DNA from: an uncultured Pseudophaeobacter sp.
GTDB lineage: Bacteria; Pseudomonadota; Alphaproteobacteria; Rhodobacterales; Rhodobacteraceae
Length of the DNA: 64,000 nt
Reading direction: 5' to 3'
Assembly: GCA_905479575.1 (NCBI GenBank)
Contig: CAJQNB010000080.1
Location: 1 to 64,000 of the forward strand
Part shown: positions 44,986-53,974 of the stretch, one piece after another
Numbering within the stretch: position 1 is the first letter of the stretch
How the letters are laid out: every line of letters starts with the position of its first letter
Notes under the pieces: model-generated
What the model saw: the letters and a program-made list of their open reading frames with translations, nothing else
Databases searched by the model: none
Told to the model about the DNA's origin: nothing
Made by a program: the position numbers and the translations under genes

Positions 44986-46242
44986 ATGGCAATGGAAGGC
45001 TTGGAGAGCAGGGCAGCGGCAGTAATTCCTTGGCTGATCGGCAAGGGGCTGCGCTACAACAGTCGTCAGGATCTGCTCAACAGTTTTTGTGAGAAACTGG
45101 TGGAGCTGGGGGTGCCGCTGTGGCGGTTCCATCTGGCGCAGCGTGCCTATCACCCCAAATTCGGCGGCATTGGCTACAACTGGACCCGCATGGACGGCAT
45201 CAGCCACGAACACTATGAGCGCCGTGAAACACCGCTGGAGGCCTGGTTGCAAAGCCCCTTCTATGTTCTGTTGGAACAGAACATGGAGATTTTTCAATCG
45301 GATCTGACAGGCGAGGACCTGACCCGATTTCCCTTGCTGCGGGATCTGAAAGATCAGGGCGGCACCGAGTATCTTGCCATGGCTCTGCGGTTCACTGAAG
45401 ACGAGCCCCCTTTTGATCCCAACAACCCGTCCGAGGGGGTGTTATGCTCCTGGACCTCTGATGGCGCTGAGGGGTTCTCGAGCGAGGACAAGGCCTTGAT
45501 CCAGGCGCTCTACCCTGCGCTGGGGCTGGCGTTGAAATCCATGTCAAACCGCCAGATGGCCACGGATCTGTTGCAGACCTATCTGGGGCGAGACCCCGGA
45601 CAGCGGGTGCTTTCTGGTGAATTCCAGCGTGGCTCTTCCACCGAGATTGACGCGGTGATTGGCTTGTTCGATCTCAAGGGCTTCACCAGCCTAGCGGGTG
45701 AGCTGCCGGGGCCCGAGCTGATCGAGATGTTGAACGATTACTTTGGCATCGCCGTCGCAGCCACCCATGGTCACGGGGGCAATATCCTCAAGTTCCTGGG
45801 CGACGGAATGCTGGTGATGTTCAATCTGGGAAGTATCGAAAAGGACGCGCAGGCGGCCCTGGATGCTGCTGCAGAACTGTGCCGCAATATCAGCCTGCGC
45901 AATGAACAGCGTCTGGCGCTTGGCCTGCCAATCACCGATTGGACCCTGGCGCTGCACGCCGGAAAAATTCTCTATGGCAACATCGGCGCGGAAAACCGGC
46001 TGGATTTCACCGTGATTGGCCCGGCGGTCAATCAAACCGCGCGGATTGCGGACATGCATCGCTCGGTTGGGCAAAACATGATTTTTTCCTCGGTGGTCCA
46101 GCGCGCCGTTACGGCGGGCAAGCATGACATGGTGTCATTGGGGCGCTACATGCTGCGCGGCGTGGCTGATCCGCTAGAGCTGTTCACCGTTTACCGACCA
46201 AACGGGGCAATGCCAAATCTCTCCCCCTATGTTGAGGTTTGA
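44986..46242 (+). CDS. Class III adenylate/guanylate cyclase-domain protein
   Basis: A 418-residue cytosolic protein. The N-terminal half (1-205) is GAF-like and of unknown ligand. The catalytic domain (about 215-405) keeps both metal Asp positions, LFDLKGFTSLAGE near 227 and FLGDGMLVMF near 268, and a C-terminal VNQTARI for the transition-state Asn/Arg, so it may be active. The purine-selecting residues cannot be settled by eye. It follows the MarR gene by 20 bases, which suggests co-transcription. Confidence 0.85.
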   Translation: MAMEGLESRAAAVIPWLIGKGLRYNSRQDLLNSFCEKLVELGVPLWRFHLAQRAYHPKFGGIGYNWTRMDGISHEHYERRETPLEAWLQSPFYVLLEQNMEIFQSDLTGEDLTRFPLLRDLKDQGGTEYLAMALRFTEDEPPFDPNNPSEGVLCSWTSDGAEGFSSEDKALIQALYPALGLALKSMSNRQMATDLLQTYLGRDPGQRVLSGEFQRGSSTEIDAVIGLFDLKGFTSLAGELPGPELIEMLNDYFGIAVAATHGHGGNILKFLGDGMLVMFNLGSIEKDAQAALDAAAELCRNISLRNEQRLALGLPITDWTLALHAGKILYGNIGAENRLDFTVIGPAVNQTARIADMHRSVGQNMIFSSVVQRAVTAGKHDMVSLGRYMLRGVADPLELFTVYRPNGAMPNLSPYVEV

Positions 46243-46344
46243 TGGGTCCCGACACTAGGGCCGAATGCCTTTGCAATTTAGGCCTTCAAAGTGGCATTTG
46301 TCTGTGCGGGCCATGGTGCCCCTGGCACAGGCTCAGCTAGTTCG

Positions 46345-46374
46345 GGCGGTTCTCCCGCGCGGGGAGCAACCGCC
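46345..46374. terminator. Strong bidirectional stem-loop between convergent genes
   Basis: GGCGGTT-CTCCC pairs with GGGGAG-c-AACCGCC around a GCGC loop and is followed by GTTTTG on the + strand. It lies between the cyclase and mipZ 3' ends. Confidence 0.75.
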
Positions 46375-46394
46375 GTTTTGTTGGGTGGAGGTGT

Positions 46395-47204
46395 CTAAAT
46401 GTCAATCTCGACGCCGGGCAGGTTCACCGCCTTCATCATGTCGCGCAATTCCTGGCGGGCAGCGATGTTGGAGATGTTCAGCTGCTTGATACCGATGTCC
46501 TTGAGGTCCAGTAGGGTCAGGCCGCGCGGGAACAGCTCGCGGAAAATCACCCGCTCGGAAAAACCGGGGGCAACGCGAAAGCCGATGCGTTTGGACAGCA
46601 TGTTGATGGCGCGTTCCATCTTTTCCTTGTTGACCATGCGTTGGGTGCCGACGCGGTTGCGGATCACCACCCAGTCGATGGGTTTCAGCCCGGCCTGAGC
46701 GCGCAGCTGGCGGGCGTTCCAGACCATTTCGGAATAGACGGACGGGCCGGTGATCTTTTCGCCCTTCTGGTCGGTATGGGCCAGCAGATCAAAATCCACA
46801 AAGCTGTCGTTCAACGGTGTGATCAGGGTATCGGCCAGGGAATGCGCCACCTGGCTCAACCGGGTGTGCGAGCCGGGGCAGTCGATCAGGATGAAATCAT
46901 TGTCCGGCTCCAGACTGGAGACCGCAGCAGACAGGCGATGATCATAGATGTTTTCGCCCGGCTGCAGGCTCTCGGCGTCGATCTCGGGCAACTCGTGCAA
47001 TTCGACCAAGGGCAGATCCAGCGCCGCCTTCGCCATGAACTCTTTGCGGTTCTCAATATAGCGACCCAGGGAGCGCTGCCGCAGGTCGAGATCAAGCGCT
47101 GCCACCTTGTGGCCAAGCCGGGCCAGGGTTGTGGCCACATGGATCGAGACGGTGGATTTCCCTGCGCCGCCCTTTTCGTTGCCGACGACTATGATATGCG
47201 CCAT
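46395..47204 (-). CDS. mipZ: Division-plane positioning ATPase MipZ
   Basis: A 269-residue ParA/MinD-type ATPase that forms a gradient from the cell poles and blocks FtsZ assembly away from midcell, as known for Caulobacter. The deviant Walker A is GNEKGGAGKST (8-18), switch II is ILIDCPGS near 104, and LDLDLRQRSLGRYIENR near 37-53 is characteristic of MipZ. The ATG has AGGGACCAATAG upstream. It stands alone in the leftward direction. Confidence 0.92.
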   Translation of the reverse strand: MAHIIVVGNEKGGAGKSTVSIHVATTLARLGHKVAALDLDLRQRSLGRYIENRKEFMAKAALDLPLVELHELPEIDAESLQPGENIYDHRLSAAVSSLEPDNDFILIDCPGSHTRLSQVAHSLADTLITPLNDSFVDFDLLAHTDQKGEKITGPSVYSEMVWNARQLRAQAGLKPIDWVVIRNRVGTQRMVNKEKMERAINMLSKRIGFRVAPGFSERVIFRELFPRGLTLLDLKDIGIKQLNISNIAARQELRDMMKAVNLPGVEIDI

Positions 47205-47391
47205 CTATTGGTCCCTTTGGTTCGCTGCGCTGCGCGCGCCTGTTGTGTTGTGCTGACTATAGAGCTGGGGCGAATCAATGGAAAGCATGCAAATTGCAGG
47301 AAAAGACCCTAGTTAGGCTCTGTATTGCTCTCATTTGACCGACCTCTGGCGGGCCCTGTTACAGATCTGCAAATTCCGAGGTGCCAACAAA

Positions 47392-47420
47392 AAATGCCGC
47401 CCCCAAAAGGAGCGGCATTT
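47392..47420 (-). terminator. Rho-independent terminator after rpmE
   Basis: On the minus strand AAATGCCGCTCC and GGGGGCGGCATTT form a stem ending in a TTTTTTG tract, 24 bases after the rpmE stop. Confidence 0.88.
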
Positions 47421-47443
47421 CGAAATCCAAAAGGGGACTAAGC

Positions 47444-47665
47444 TTAGAAGCCCAGGCCTTCATATTTCTTTTTGAACTTGGAGACGCGGCCGCCGGCATC
47501 CATCAGACGGGTGTTACCACCGGTCCAGGCAGGGTGCACTGTGGGGTCGATGTCCAGCGACATCTGGTCGCCTTCTTTGCCCCAGGTGGAGCGCATCTTC
47601 AGAACGGTGCCATCGGTCATTTTGACGTCGATGAAGTGGTAATCGGGGTGAATATCTTTTTTCAT
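47444..47665 (-). CDS. rpmE: 50S ribosomal protein L31
   Basis: A 73-residue L31. [19 protein letters not shown] is the usual opening. The zinc Cys motifs are absent, so it is a Cys-minus form as is common in this group. It starts 11 bases after rplS, with GGAGCGGTATC before the ATG. Confidence 0.96.
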   Translation of the reverse strand: MKKDIHPDYHFIDVKMTDGTVLKMRSTWGKEGDQMSLDIDPTVHPAWTGGNTRLMDAGGRVSKFKKKYEGLGF

Positions 47666-47676
47666 GATACCGCTCC

Positions 47677-48051
47677 TCAGGCCTTTTTGGCTTTGTAATG
47701 TGAATCTTCAGCGATCCGTGCGGACTTACCGCGCAGGGCACGCAGGTAGTACAGTTTGGCGCGACGAACGCGGCCACGACGCACAACGGTGATGCTGTCG
47801 ATGTTGGTGGAGTGCAGTGGGAACACACGTTCCACGCCTTCACCAAAAGAAATCTTGCGAACGGTGAAGGAACCCGCAATGCTCGCGCCGTTTTTACGGC
47901 TGATGCATACGCCTTCGTAGTTCTGAACGCGCGAACGCGAACCTTCGGTTACTTTAAAGCCAACACGGATGGTGTCACCGGCTTTGAAGTCAGGGATGTC
48001 TTTCCCTAGGGCGGCAACTTGTTCCGCCTCCAGCTGTGCGATCAGGTCCAT
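47677..48051 (-). CDS. rplS: 50S ribosomal protein L19
   Basis: A 124-residue L19 with [22 protein letters not shown] near 22-43, the [11 protein letters not shown] signature near 77, and [14 protein letters not shown] near 91-104. AGGAGAAGATCAG precedes the ATG. Cotranscribed with rpmE. Confidence 0.97.
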   Translation of the reverse strand: MDLIAQLEAEQVAALGKDIPDFKAGDTIRVGFKVTEGSRSRVQNYEGVCISRKNGASIAGSFTVRKISFGEGVERVFPLHSTNIDSITVVRRGRVRRAKLYYLRALRGKSARIAEDSHYKAKKA

Positions 48052-48382
48052 CTGATCTTCTCCTATTTTGCTCGTGGTTTTCCACGACGTATTTGCGCGT
48101 CCTCAGAGCTCTTGGTCTTCACCGGGTCCCGCCTTTGCAGCCCGCCAGAGGTTAGATCGTCTGTTCATTTGAGTGTTGCGCCGGGGTGCTGCAGCAAAAC
48201 CGAAGAAAGCTTCCGAGGCATTGTCCCAACGTCAAACAGCCCGCAACCGACTCAGCAATTACAGACTGAGGTTTCCTAGGCGGGTTGTCCTATTCGGTCA
48301 AGGGCAAACAGCCCATCATGCGTCCCATCGACGGACCTGGCGGCCAATAGGGAGACATTTGACTGCAGCTGATATCGACGGG
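48052..48382. other. 331-bp upstream region of rplS-rpmE
   Basis: No gene is seen. Just before the ribosome site is a small hairpin, TCGTGG-tttt-CCACGA (48072-48087), and a candidate promoter lies near 48273-48301. The long leader may carry L19-linked control, which is not proven. Confidence 0.5.
48273..48301 (-). promoter_or_regulatory. Candidate promoter for rplS-rpmE
   Basis: On the minus strand TTGACC (48296-48301) is followed after 17 bases by TAGGAA (48273-48278). The -35 is good, the -10 weak. Confidence 0.3.
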
Positions 48383-49840
48383 TTACTGTTTTTGCAGCAG
48401 GGCTCCAAAAAAGTTGATGCCGGTCTCCAGGTTCTCGATTGACAGGCGTTCATTGGTGCCATGAAAACGCGCCAGGTCAGAGCCTTCGATCTTGAACGGG
48501 TTGATCCGATAGGCGTCTTTGGCGGCTTTGCCGTAGTGGCGCGCGTCCGTTGCGGCAATGGTCAGGCCAGGGACAGTTGCCAAGGGCCCAAAGGCATCCA
48601 GAATCGAGGTTTTGATATCCAAATAGCCCGTGGCCTGCGCGGAAGACACCGGCGAAGCCGGGTTGGCCAGGCTTTCGTCATAGCGAATTTCGATCTCCGG
48701 GTCGTCGATGGTTTGGCGCACATGTGCCACGATGTCAGCGACGGAATCGCGGGGATGGATGCGAAAGTTGATCTTGGCAGAGGCCTCGGCGGCCAGCACG
48801 TTGTCCTTGCTGGATCCAGTCAGCATGGTGGGCGCGGTGGTGCTGCGCAGCATCGCATCTGTGGTAGGAGAGCCCGCGAGGATGGTTTCCAGCAACGGCT
48901 TGAACAGCCAGCGATTGGCAAAGACCACCCGTTGTCCAAAAGAGAAATGACGTCCAAGGCCGTCAAAGAACTCCTCTGAAATGCCGGTCAGCCCACCGGG
49001 GACAGGATTGTCCTGCAGTCGGCTGATGGCCCTGGCGATGCGTCCCACGGCGGTGACGCGCGGCGGCATGGAGGAGTGCCCCCCGGCGGATTTAGCCACC
49101 AGTTCCAGGGTAACATAGCCTTTTTCCGAGAGGTTGATGCTGGCCACAGGTTGGTCCAGGCCGGGGATGACCTTATCGAGCACAAAGGAGCCTTCATCCA
49201 GCATCCAGTCTAGCTCGATGTCCTGCTCATTCAGGTGAACAGCGACGGCCATGGCACCAAGCCCGCCGATCTCTTCATCGCCGCCAAAGCTGAAATAGAC
49301 CGTGCGCTTGGGGGTGAAGCCATCGGCGATCATCTTTTCGGCTGCGGTGAGCATGGCGATGACGGCGCCTTTGTCATCCAGAGTGCCGCGCCCCCAGACA
49401 AATTCATCGTCAATCACGCCAGAAAAGGGCTCGTGCTCCCATAGATGATGGGAACCGGGGGCAATGGGCACGACGTCATAATGGCCGGCCAGCAGGATGG
49501 GCGCGAGGCTTGGATCGCTGCCTTGCCATTTGTACAGGGGAGTTTGCCGGGCCAGCACTTCGCGGCTCATGGTATTGTGCACCAGCGGGTAGCTGTCTTG
49601 CAGAAAGGTCAGAAAGGCGGCGAAATCCGGGTGCTTCAAATCGGTGGAAACGGTTCGGAACTTGACCGCCGCTGACAAATCTTTGGTTGCCTGCTCGATA
49701 TCGGCCCCTAGCTCATAGGGGGTGCCGGAGTCGGCGGTTGCCTCTGGCGTATAGCGCAGGGTGTTGAAGATCAGCACCGCCAGCAGAACCACGACTACCA
49801 ATACCAGTCCCGCCAAAAGGCGTAGCAATACGCGACCCAT
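48383..49840 (-). CDS. Membrane-anchored M20-family peptidase (PM20D1-like)
   Basis: A 485-residue zinc hydrolase. An N-terminal helix (about 5-28, LLRLLAGLVLVVVVLLAVLIF) anchors it, with the catalytic part probably periplasmic. The M20 motifs are LLAGHYDVVP near 118, GRGTLDDKGAV near 153, and FGGDEEIGG near 187. The layout with HSSMPP and a long lid domain is that of the PM20D1/carboxypeptidase S group. The ATG at 49840 has GGGGAG upstream. It lies 120 bases downstream of trmD. Confidence 0.88.
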   Translation of the reverse strand: MGRVLLRLLAGLVLVVVVLLAVLIFNTLRYTPEATADSGTPYELGADIEQATKDLSAAVKFRTVSTDLKHPDFAAFLTFLQDSYPLVHNTMSREVLARQTPLYKWQGSDPSLAPILLAGHYDVVPIAPGSHHLWEHEPFSGVIDDEFVWGRGTLDDKGAVIAMLTAAEKMIADGFTPKRTVYFSFGGDEEIGGLGAMAVAVHLNEQDIELDWMLDEGSFVLDKVIPGLDQPVASINLSEKGYVTLELVAKSAGGHSSMPPRVTAVGRIARAISRLQDNPVPGGLTGISEEFFDGLGRHFSFGQRVVFANRWLFKPLLETILAGSPTTDAMLRSTTAPTMLTGSSKDNVLAAEASAKINFRIHPRDSVADIVAHVRQTIDDPEIEIRYDESLANPASPVSSAQATGYLDIKTSILDAFGPLATVPGLTIAATDARHYGKAAKDAYRINPFKIEGSDLARFHGTNERLSIENLETGINFFGALLQKQ

Positions 49841-49960
49841 CAATTTTCTCCCCGGTCCGGGCTGGGCGCTGGTTGTTGCAGGGCGCAGCCGCAATTTCAC
49901 TGTCAAATGATTACCCACATGATGCATGGAAGCGAGGCGCCTGTCGTGGTTGACTAGGCG

Positions 49961-50794
49961 TCACTTCTTTTTGCGCTTGGGCTTTTGCGGCGGTCTGCTG
50001 GCCTCATAGGCCTGCCACAGGTCGGGGCGGCGCGCCTGTGTGATCTGTTCTGCCATCTCCTGGCGCCACTCTGCCACCTTGCCGTGGTGGCCGGACATCA
50101 GCACCTCGGGGATCTTGCGGCCCTGCCACTCTGCCGGGCGGGTATATTGCGGATGCTCCAGCAGGCCAGAGGAAAAGCTCTCTTCCTCGGTTGAGGCCTG
50201 ATTGCCCAGCACGCCGGGGATCAGCCGCACGGTGGCATCAATCAGCGCCTGCGCCGCCAGCTCACCGCCGGTCATGACAAAATCCCCCAATGAGACTTCC
50301 TGAATGTTGTAATGCTCCAAGACCCGCTCATCGACGCCTTCAAACCGGCCACAGAGCAGCGTAATGCCATCGCAGCGCGCCAGGTTCTGCATCATGGCCT
50401 GATCCATCGGCTTGCCGCGCGGGGTGAGGTAGATCAGGGGCCAGTTACCCCCCTGGGGTGCGGTGGTGTCCTGCATGGCCTGGTCTATGGCATTGCCCAG
50501 CACATCTGCCCGCAACACCATCCCGGCGCCACCACCCGCTGGGGTGTCATCCACATTGCGGTGTTTGCCAACGCCAAATTCACGTAGATCCACAGTCTCC
50601 AGCTGCCACAGGCCTTCCTGCAGGGCCTTGCCCGTCAGGCTTTCGCCCAGCACGCCGGGAAAGGCGGTGGGAAACAGCGTCAGGATCTTTGCCTTCCAAA
50701 CGCCGACCAGTTCGGGCGTTGGCGTCATCAGCTCACGCGGCTTCAGGCTCGGGCGGATGGCTTTGCGGCCGTGGGATTTGTTTGGAGTCGTCAT
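49961..50794 (-). CDS. trmD: tRNA (guanine-37-N1)-methyltransferase
   Basis: A 277-residue SPOUT-fold methylase making m1G37 to prevent frameshifting. TLFPTAFPGVLGESLTGKAL starts the fold near 37, DTPAGGGAGMVLR (near 80) and the trefoil-knot block VSLGDFVMTGGELAAQALID (near 165) bind S-adenosylmethionine. A basic N-terminal extension (KSHGRKAIRPSLKPREL) is typical of the group. The ATG at 50794 has a weak ribosome site; 50728 is an alternative start. Normally next to rimM, here separated by a gene on the other strand. Confidence 0.95.
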   Translation of the reverse strand: MTTPNKSHGRKAIRPSLKPRELMTPTPELVGVWKAKILTLFPTAFPGVLGESLTGKALQEGLWQLETVDLREFGVGKHRNVDDTPAGGGAGMVLRADVLGNAIDQAMQDTTAPQGGNWPLIYLTPRGKPMDQAMMQNLARCDGITLLCGRFEGVDERVLEHYNIQEVSLGDFVMTGGELAAQALIDATVRLIPGVLGNQASTEEESFSSGLLEHPQYTRPAEWQGRKIPEVLMSGHHGKVAEWRQEMAEQITQARRPDLWQAYEASRPPQKPKRKKK

Positions 50795-50850
50795 AAAGTT
50801 GCTGTTTAGTGCACTCAGGTTTTTGCGCAATAGAAAGCATTGGTGTTTGG

Positions 50851-51891
50851 ATGAATTCAGAAATGCGGCCCAAGGTACAGAGCCTTGATCCCGATGCGGC
50901 CCTTGAGGAGGTTCAGGCGCGTGCTCAGGCGCTTTGGCCCCGTGCCGCATCCGCTGCCGGTCTGGTCGAAGAAGGAGCCGTCTTTCGCAGGCTGGGGTCC
51001 AACCGTTTGCTTGAGCATCGCCGCTGTGTTCTGGAGGTCAAGACAGCAGCTGGGCAGAGCTTTGTGCTGCGGGCTGATTTTGATACGGCGAACCCACGAC
51101 CGTTGATCCGGCAACTGGAGCGGCAGAGGAAAGCCGCCCAAAGCCTGAAACCTGTGTCAGGCGTGTCTGCTCCGGGGTTGTTGTGGCAGGATCCGCAGCA
51201 CCCCTATGCATTGATGGATTTTGTCCAGGGTGACACCGCCTACCGCACATTGGCTCTGACGGACTATGGCTTTGGGGCCAGAGACGAGGTCTTGCGCCGG
51301 ATCGGTAAGGCTGTGGCCGAGCTGCACCGGGTATCGGATACTGGGCTAAGGCAGTTTTGGCCTAAACCGTTTCTGAAAATGGTCTCTGATCGGGCGCTAG
51401 CGGTGCGCGAAGGAAGGCTCTCGCTGCCCAAACCCAATAGCTTTCTGGGATTATGTGCGCATTTGCATCGGGCCGCCCGGTTGGCGCGGGGAAAGGAGTT
51501 CCGCAGCGCTTTGGCGCATGGTGACCTGCATCTACGCAATATCATCATGTCGGACAGGGAGGTGTCGTTTATTGATTTTCTCAATCATGGGGCTGTTTTT
51601 CCGCAGCGCGATATTGCCGATATCTGGCTGGCAAATTGCCCGGAGCACCTTGCCTCTGATGGCGACAGTCCTGGCTTCGGTTGCGTCGCTCAGGCAGATT
51701 GGGCAGCGTTTGAAGGGGGCTACGGAACCAAGCTGACGGATGACCCGGTATTCCGGTTCGTCTTTGCGTGGCGCCTGTTCCGGTTTTGGGTCAGCCTGGG
51801 GCGAAAGCTGCCGGAGTTGCAGCGGAGTTCATTGACGGTGGTATCAGTTGTCCGGGTTCTGGATGCATTGCGCGCTGAGGAAGCTGGCTGA
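50851..51891 (+). CDS. APH-like phosphotransferase family protein
   Basis: A 346-residue kinase-fold protein. The catalytic-loop motif is HGDLHLRNII near 227 and the metal-binding strand is VSFIDFLNHG near 243. The N-lobe has FVLRADFDT near 71-79 where a Lys would be expected, so the nucleotide contacts differ from aminoglycoside kinases. The substrate is unknown; lipopolysaccharide or cell-wall sugar kinases in the same fold are an alternative. It is placed on the + strand inside the trmD-rimM block, with the ATG at 50851 preferred. Confidence 0.72.
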   Translation: MNSEMRPKVQSLDPDAALEEVQARAQALWPRAASAAGLVEEGAVFRRLGSNRLLEHRRCVLEVKTAAGQSFVLRADFDTANPRPLIRQLERQRKAAQSLKPVSGVSAPGLLWQDPQHPYALMDFVQGDTAYRTLALTDYGFGARDEVLRRIGKAVAELHRVSDTGLRQFWPKPFLKMVSDRALAVREGRLSLPKPNSFLGLCAHLHRAARLARGKEFRSALAHGDLHLRNIIMSDREVSFIDFLNHGAVFPQRDIADIWLANCPEHLASDGDSPGFGCVAQADWAAFEGGYGTKLTDDPVFRFVFAWRLFRFWVSLGRKLPELQRSSLTVVSVVRVLDALRAEEAG

Positions 51892-51900
51892 CCTGTAGGT

Positions 51901-52416
51901 TTAAAACAAACCCTCAGGCGGATCTGCGATGATGCGTCCCTGTTCCAGGTCAACCGTGGGCACCGCCGCCAGGGTGAAGGGCAGAAACACAGTGCCTTTC
52001 AGGCCCTCGCCCATCAGCTCCAGCAGATCGCTGGCGCCGTGGTTTTGCACCGATTTCACCGTGCCGAGCAACACACCGCCGGTGTCAAAGACCTCGACCC
52101 CGATCAGGTCGGCGTGGTAATATTCGTCGCTGGGCAGGGTCGGCAGCTGGTCGCGCGAGGTGAACAGGCGCAGGCCTTTCAGCGCGTCGGCCTGTTCTTT
52201 TGTCTCAACGCCTGCGATGCGGCCGCAAAAGCCGCCCTTTACGGCGCGGGTCAGGGCAATGCTGTAGCTCTGGCTTCCGTCCTCATTGGTGAGCGGCGAA
52301 TAGGTTTCGATTTCTTCCGGCTGGGCGCAAAAGCTTTTCAGCCGCACTTCGCCGCGCACGCCATAAGATCCAGCAATGGCGCCTACGCAAATCAGATCAC
52401 TTTGGGGGGCACTCAT
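51901..52416 (-). CDS. rimM: Ribosome maturation factor RimM
   Basis: A 171-residue 16S processing factor acting on the 30S head. The N-terminal RimM domain starts [21 protein letters not shown] (about 9-29). The C-terminal PRC-barrel has [20 protein letters not shown] near 105 and [16 protein letters not shown] near 144. The ATG at 52416 lies four bases after the stop of a small membrane-protein gene whose end provides GGAG. Confidence 0.95.
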   Translation of the reverse strand: MSAPQSDLICVGAIAGSYGVRGEVRLKSFCAQPEEIETYSPLTNEDGSQSYSIALTRAVKGGFCGRIAGVETKEQADALKGLRLFTSRDQLPTLPSDEYYHADLIGVEVFDTGGVLLGTVKSVQNHGASDLLELMGEGLKGTVFLPFTLAAVPTVDLEQGRIIADPPEGLF

Positions 52417-52420
52417 GAGT

Positions 52421-52561
52421 TCACTCTCCGGCGCAGAATCCGGCGCGCATCCATTGGCCGCCAGATTGTGCGCATAGGTCCTTTTGATGGCTGCGCTCGA
52501 ATAGAATGCCCGAGGTAAAGGCGATCGCAACAAAAATTACAAGGCGGATCAAACGTCCCAT
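52421..52561 (-). CDS. 46-residue single-helix membrane protein
   Basis: A short gene packed between bluB and rimM. It starts four bases after the bluB stop and ends four bases before rimM. The product has a basic start (MGRLIRL), one hydrophobic helix (about 7-20, [14 protein letters not shown]) and a C-terminal [14 protein letters not shown] block (30-43), in which two cysteines frame a GGxW element. The tight packing on both sides argues that it is real. Family not named; I recall similar short proteins in related bacteria. Confidence 0.72.
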   Translation of the reverse strand: MGRLIRLVIFVAIAFTSGILFERSHQKDLCAQSGGQWMRAGFCAGE

Positions 52562-52565
52562 CGCT

Positions 52566-53243
52566 TTACCGTGTCTCAATCGACAACGCGTTCTGCCGAT
52601 TTTCCCAGCCCTGGCGTTCCAGTTCGGGGCTGTCGTGCAGTTCTTCGGGCAGGCCGATGCAGAAATATCCGATCAATTTCCAGCTCGCCGGCACCTGCAA
52701 ATCACGGTTGAGCTGATCCGGGTCCAGCACCGAGACCCAGCCCAGTCCCAGCCCTTCGGCGCGCAGGGCAAGCCAGAACAGGGTGATGGCGGTGACCACC
52801 GAATAGCGGCGCATTTCAGGCATGGTGCCAGCGCCCAGCCCATGACCCTGCACGGTGTCATCATCGCAGTAAATCGCCAGTTGCACCGGGGCTTCGCGCA
52901 TGCCTGACAGTTTCAGGCCGGCATAGCGATTGGCGCGGGCACCGGAATAGCCGGCCAGAGCCTCTGCATTGGCGGTTTCAAAATTCTTCAGGGCGGCCTC
53001 ACGGGCGGCCTCGCTGTCGATACGCAGGAGGCGCCAGGGTTCGCTCAACCCCACCGAGGGGGCCAGCTGGATGGCGTTGAGGCAGCGCGCCAGCACTGCC
53101 TCATCCACCGGATCCCTGCGGAAGCGGCGCACGTCGCGCCGCATCTGCATCAACAGATCAAGCTGGGTGCGGAACGCCGCGGGGAAAGCACCTTCCGGCA
53201 CATCCCCCTCGGGCCCCGAAAGGGGCAGGTCCCGCGACCCCAC
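52566..53243 (-). CDS. bluB: 5,6-dimethylbenzimidazole synthase
   Basis: A 225-residue flavin-destroying nitroreductase-fold enzyme making the lower ligand of vitamin B12 from FMNH2 and O2. BluB marks: RRDVRRFRRDPV near 35-46, APSVGLSEPWRLLRI near 61-75, and TMPEMRRYSVVTAI near 139-152. The start is a GTG four bases after rpsP. It is separate from any cobalamin operon here. Confidence 0.92.
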   Translation of the reverse strand: MGSRDLPLSGPEGDVPEGAFPAAFRTQLDLLMQMRRDVRRFRRDPVDEAVLARCLNAIQLAPSVGLSEPWRLLRIDSEAAREAALKNFETANAEALAGYSGARANRYAGLKLSGMREAPVQLAIYCDDDTVQGHGLGAGTMPEMRRYSVVTAITLFWLALRAEGLGLGWVSVLDPDQLNRDLQVPASWKLIGYFCIGLPEELHDSPELERQGWENRQNALSIETR

Positions 53244-53247
53244 TGTA

Positions 53248-53607
53248 TTATTCCGCGTCTGCGGCTGGCTCGGCGGCCTTGGCGGCTTTCTGTTCAGCGC
53301 GCTCCTGGGCTTTCTTGCCAGGGGTGCCCTTTTTGGGGTTGGAGCGGTCGGCCTTTTCGCGCACGCCAGCAGCTTCGAGCATACGGGCGATACGGTCGGT
53401 GACCTGGGCGCCCTGGCCGAGCCAGTACTGAACGCGTTCCATGTCCATTTTCACGCGCTCTTCGCTGTCTTTTGGCAGCAGCGGGTTATAGGTGCCGAGC
53501 TTTTCAACAAAACGGCCGTCACGTGGCATGCGGCTGTCAGCAGCTACGATGCGGTAGAAGGGGCGTTTTTTCGAGCCGCCACGGGCCAGACGAAGTTTGA
53601 TAGCCAT
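53248..53607 (-). CDS. rpsP: 30S ribosomal protein S16
   Basis: A 119-residue S16. [20 protein letters not shown] opens it, and [20 protein letters not shown] follows at about 24-43. A Lys/Ala-rich C-terminal extension of about 35 residues beyond the usual 80 is common in alphaproteobacteria. The ATG has AGGAGACTACCC upstream. Confidence 0.97.
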   Translation of the reverse strand: MAIKLRLARGGSKKRPFYRIVAADSRMPRDGRFVEKLGTYNPLLPKDSEERVKMDMERVQYWLGQGAQVTDRIARMLEAAGVREKADRSNPKKGTPGKKAQERAEQKAAKAAEPAADAE

Positions 53608-53647
53608 TGGGTAGTCTCCTTTGATGGCGTTGACAGGGATTGCCCTG

Positions 53648-53974
53648 TTATTCCTGGTGTTTCTTGTGGTGTCTGATGACTTCCTGAATGATGAAATTCA
53701 GGAAAGCCTTGGCAAAATCGGGGTCCAGGTTGGCCCGTTTCGCCAAATCTTCGAGCCGTGCAATCTGCGCGGCCTCTCGGGTGGGATCCGAGGGCGGCAG
53801 CGCATGTTCAGCTTTCAGCTGACCCACGGCCTGTGTGTGTTTGAACCGCTCGCCCAAGGTGTAGACGAGAATCGCATCAAGCCGGTCGATGCTTTCGCGG
53901 TGCCCTTGCAGGATTTCGGCGGCGCGGGCCACGTCGTCCTGCGTGTGCTCGGCTGGGGTGATGTGATCAGTCAA
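53648..53974 (-). CDS. Chorismate mutase (AroQ class)
   Basis: A 108-residue all-helical enzyme turning chorismate into prephenate. Helix 1 has [20 protein letters not shown] (about 25-44) with active-site Arg/Lys and Glu, then [20 protein letters not shown] and a final [10 protein letters not shown]. The start is a TTG at 53974 with AGGATGGG upstream, overlapping the end of the GNAT gene by eight bases; the longer frame reads through that gene. Confidence 0.9.
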   Translation of the reverse strand: MTDHITPAEHTQDDVARAAEILQGHRESIDRLDAILVYTLGERFKHTQAVGQLKAEHALPPSDPTREAAQIARLEDLAKRANLDPDFAKAFLNFIIQEVIRHHKKHQE

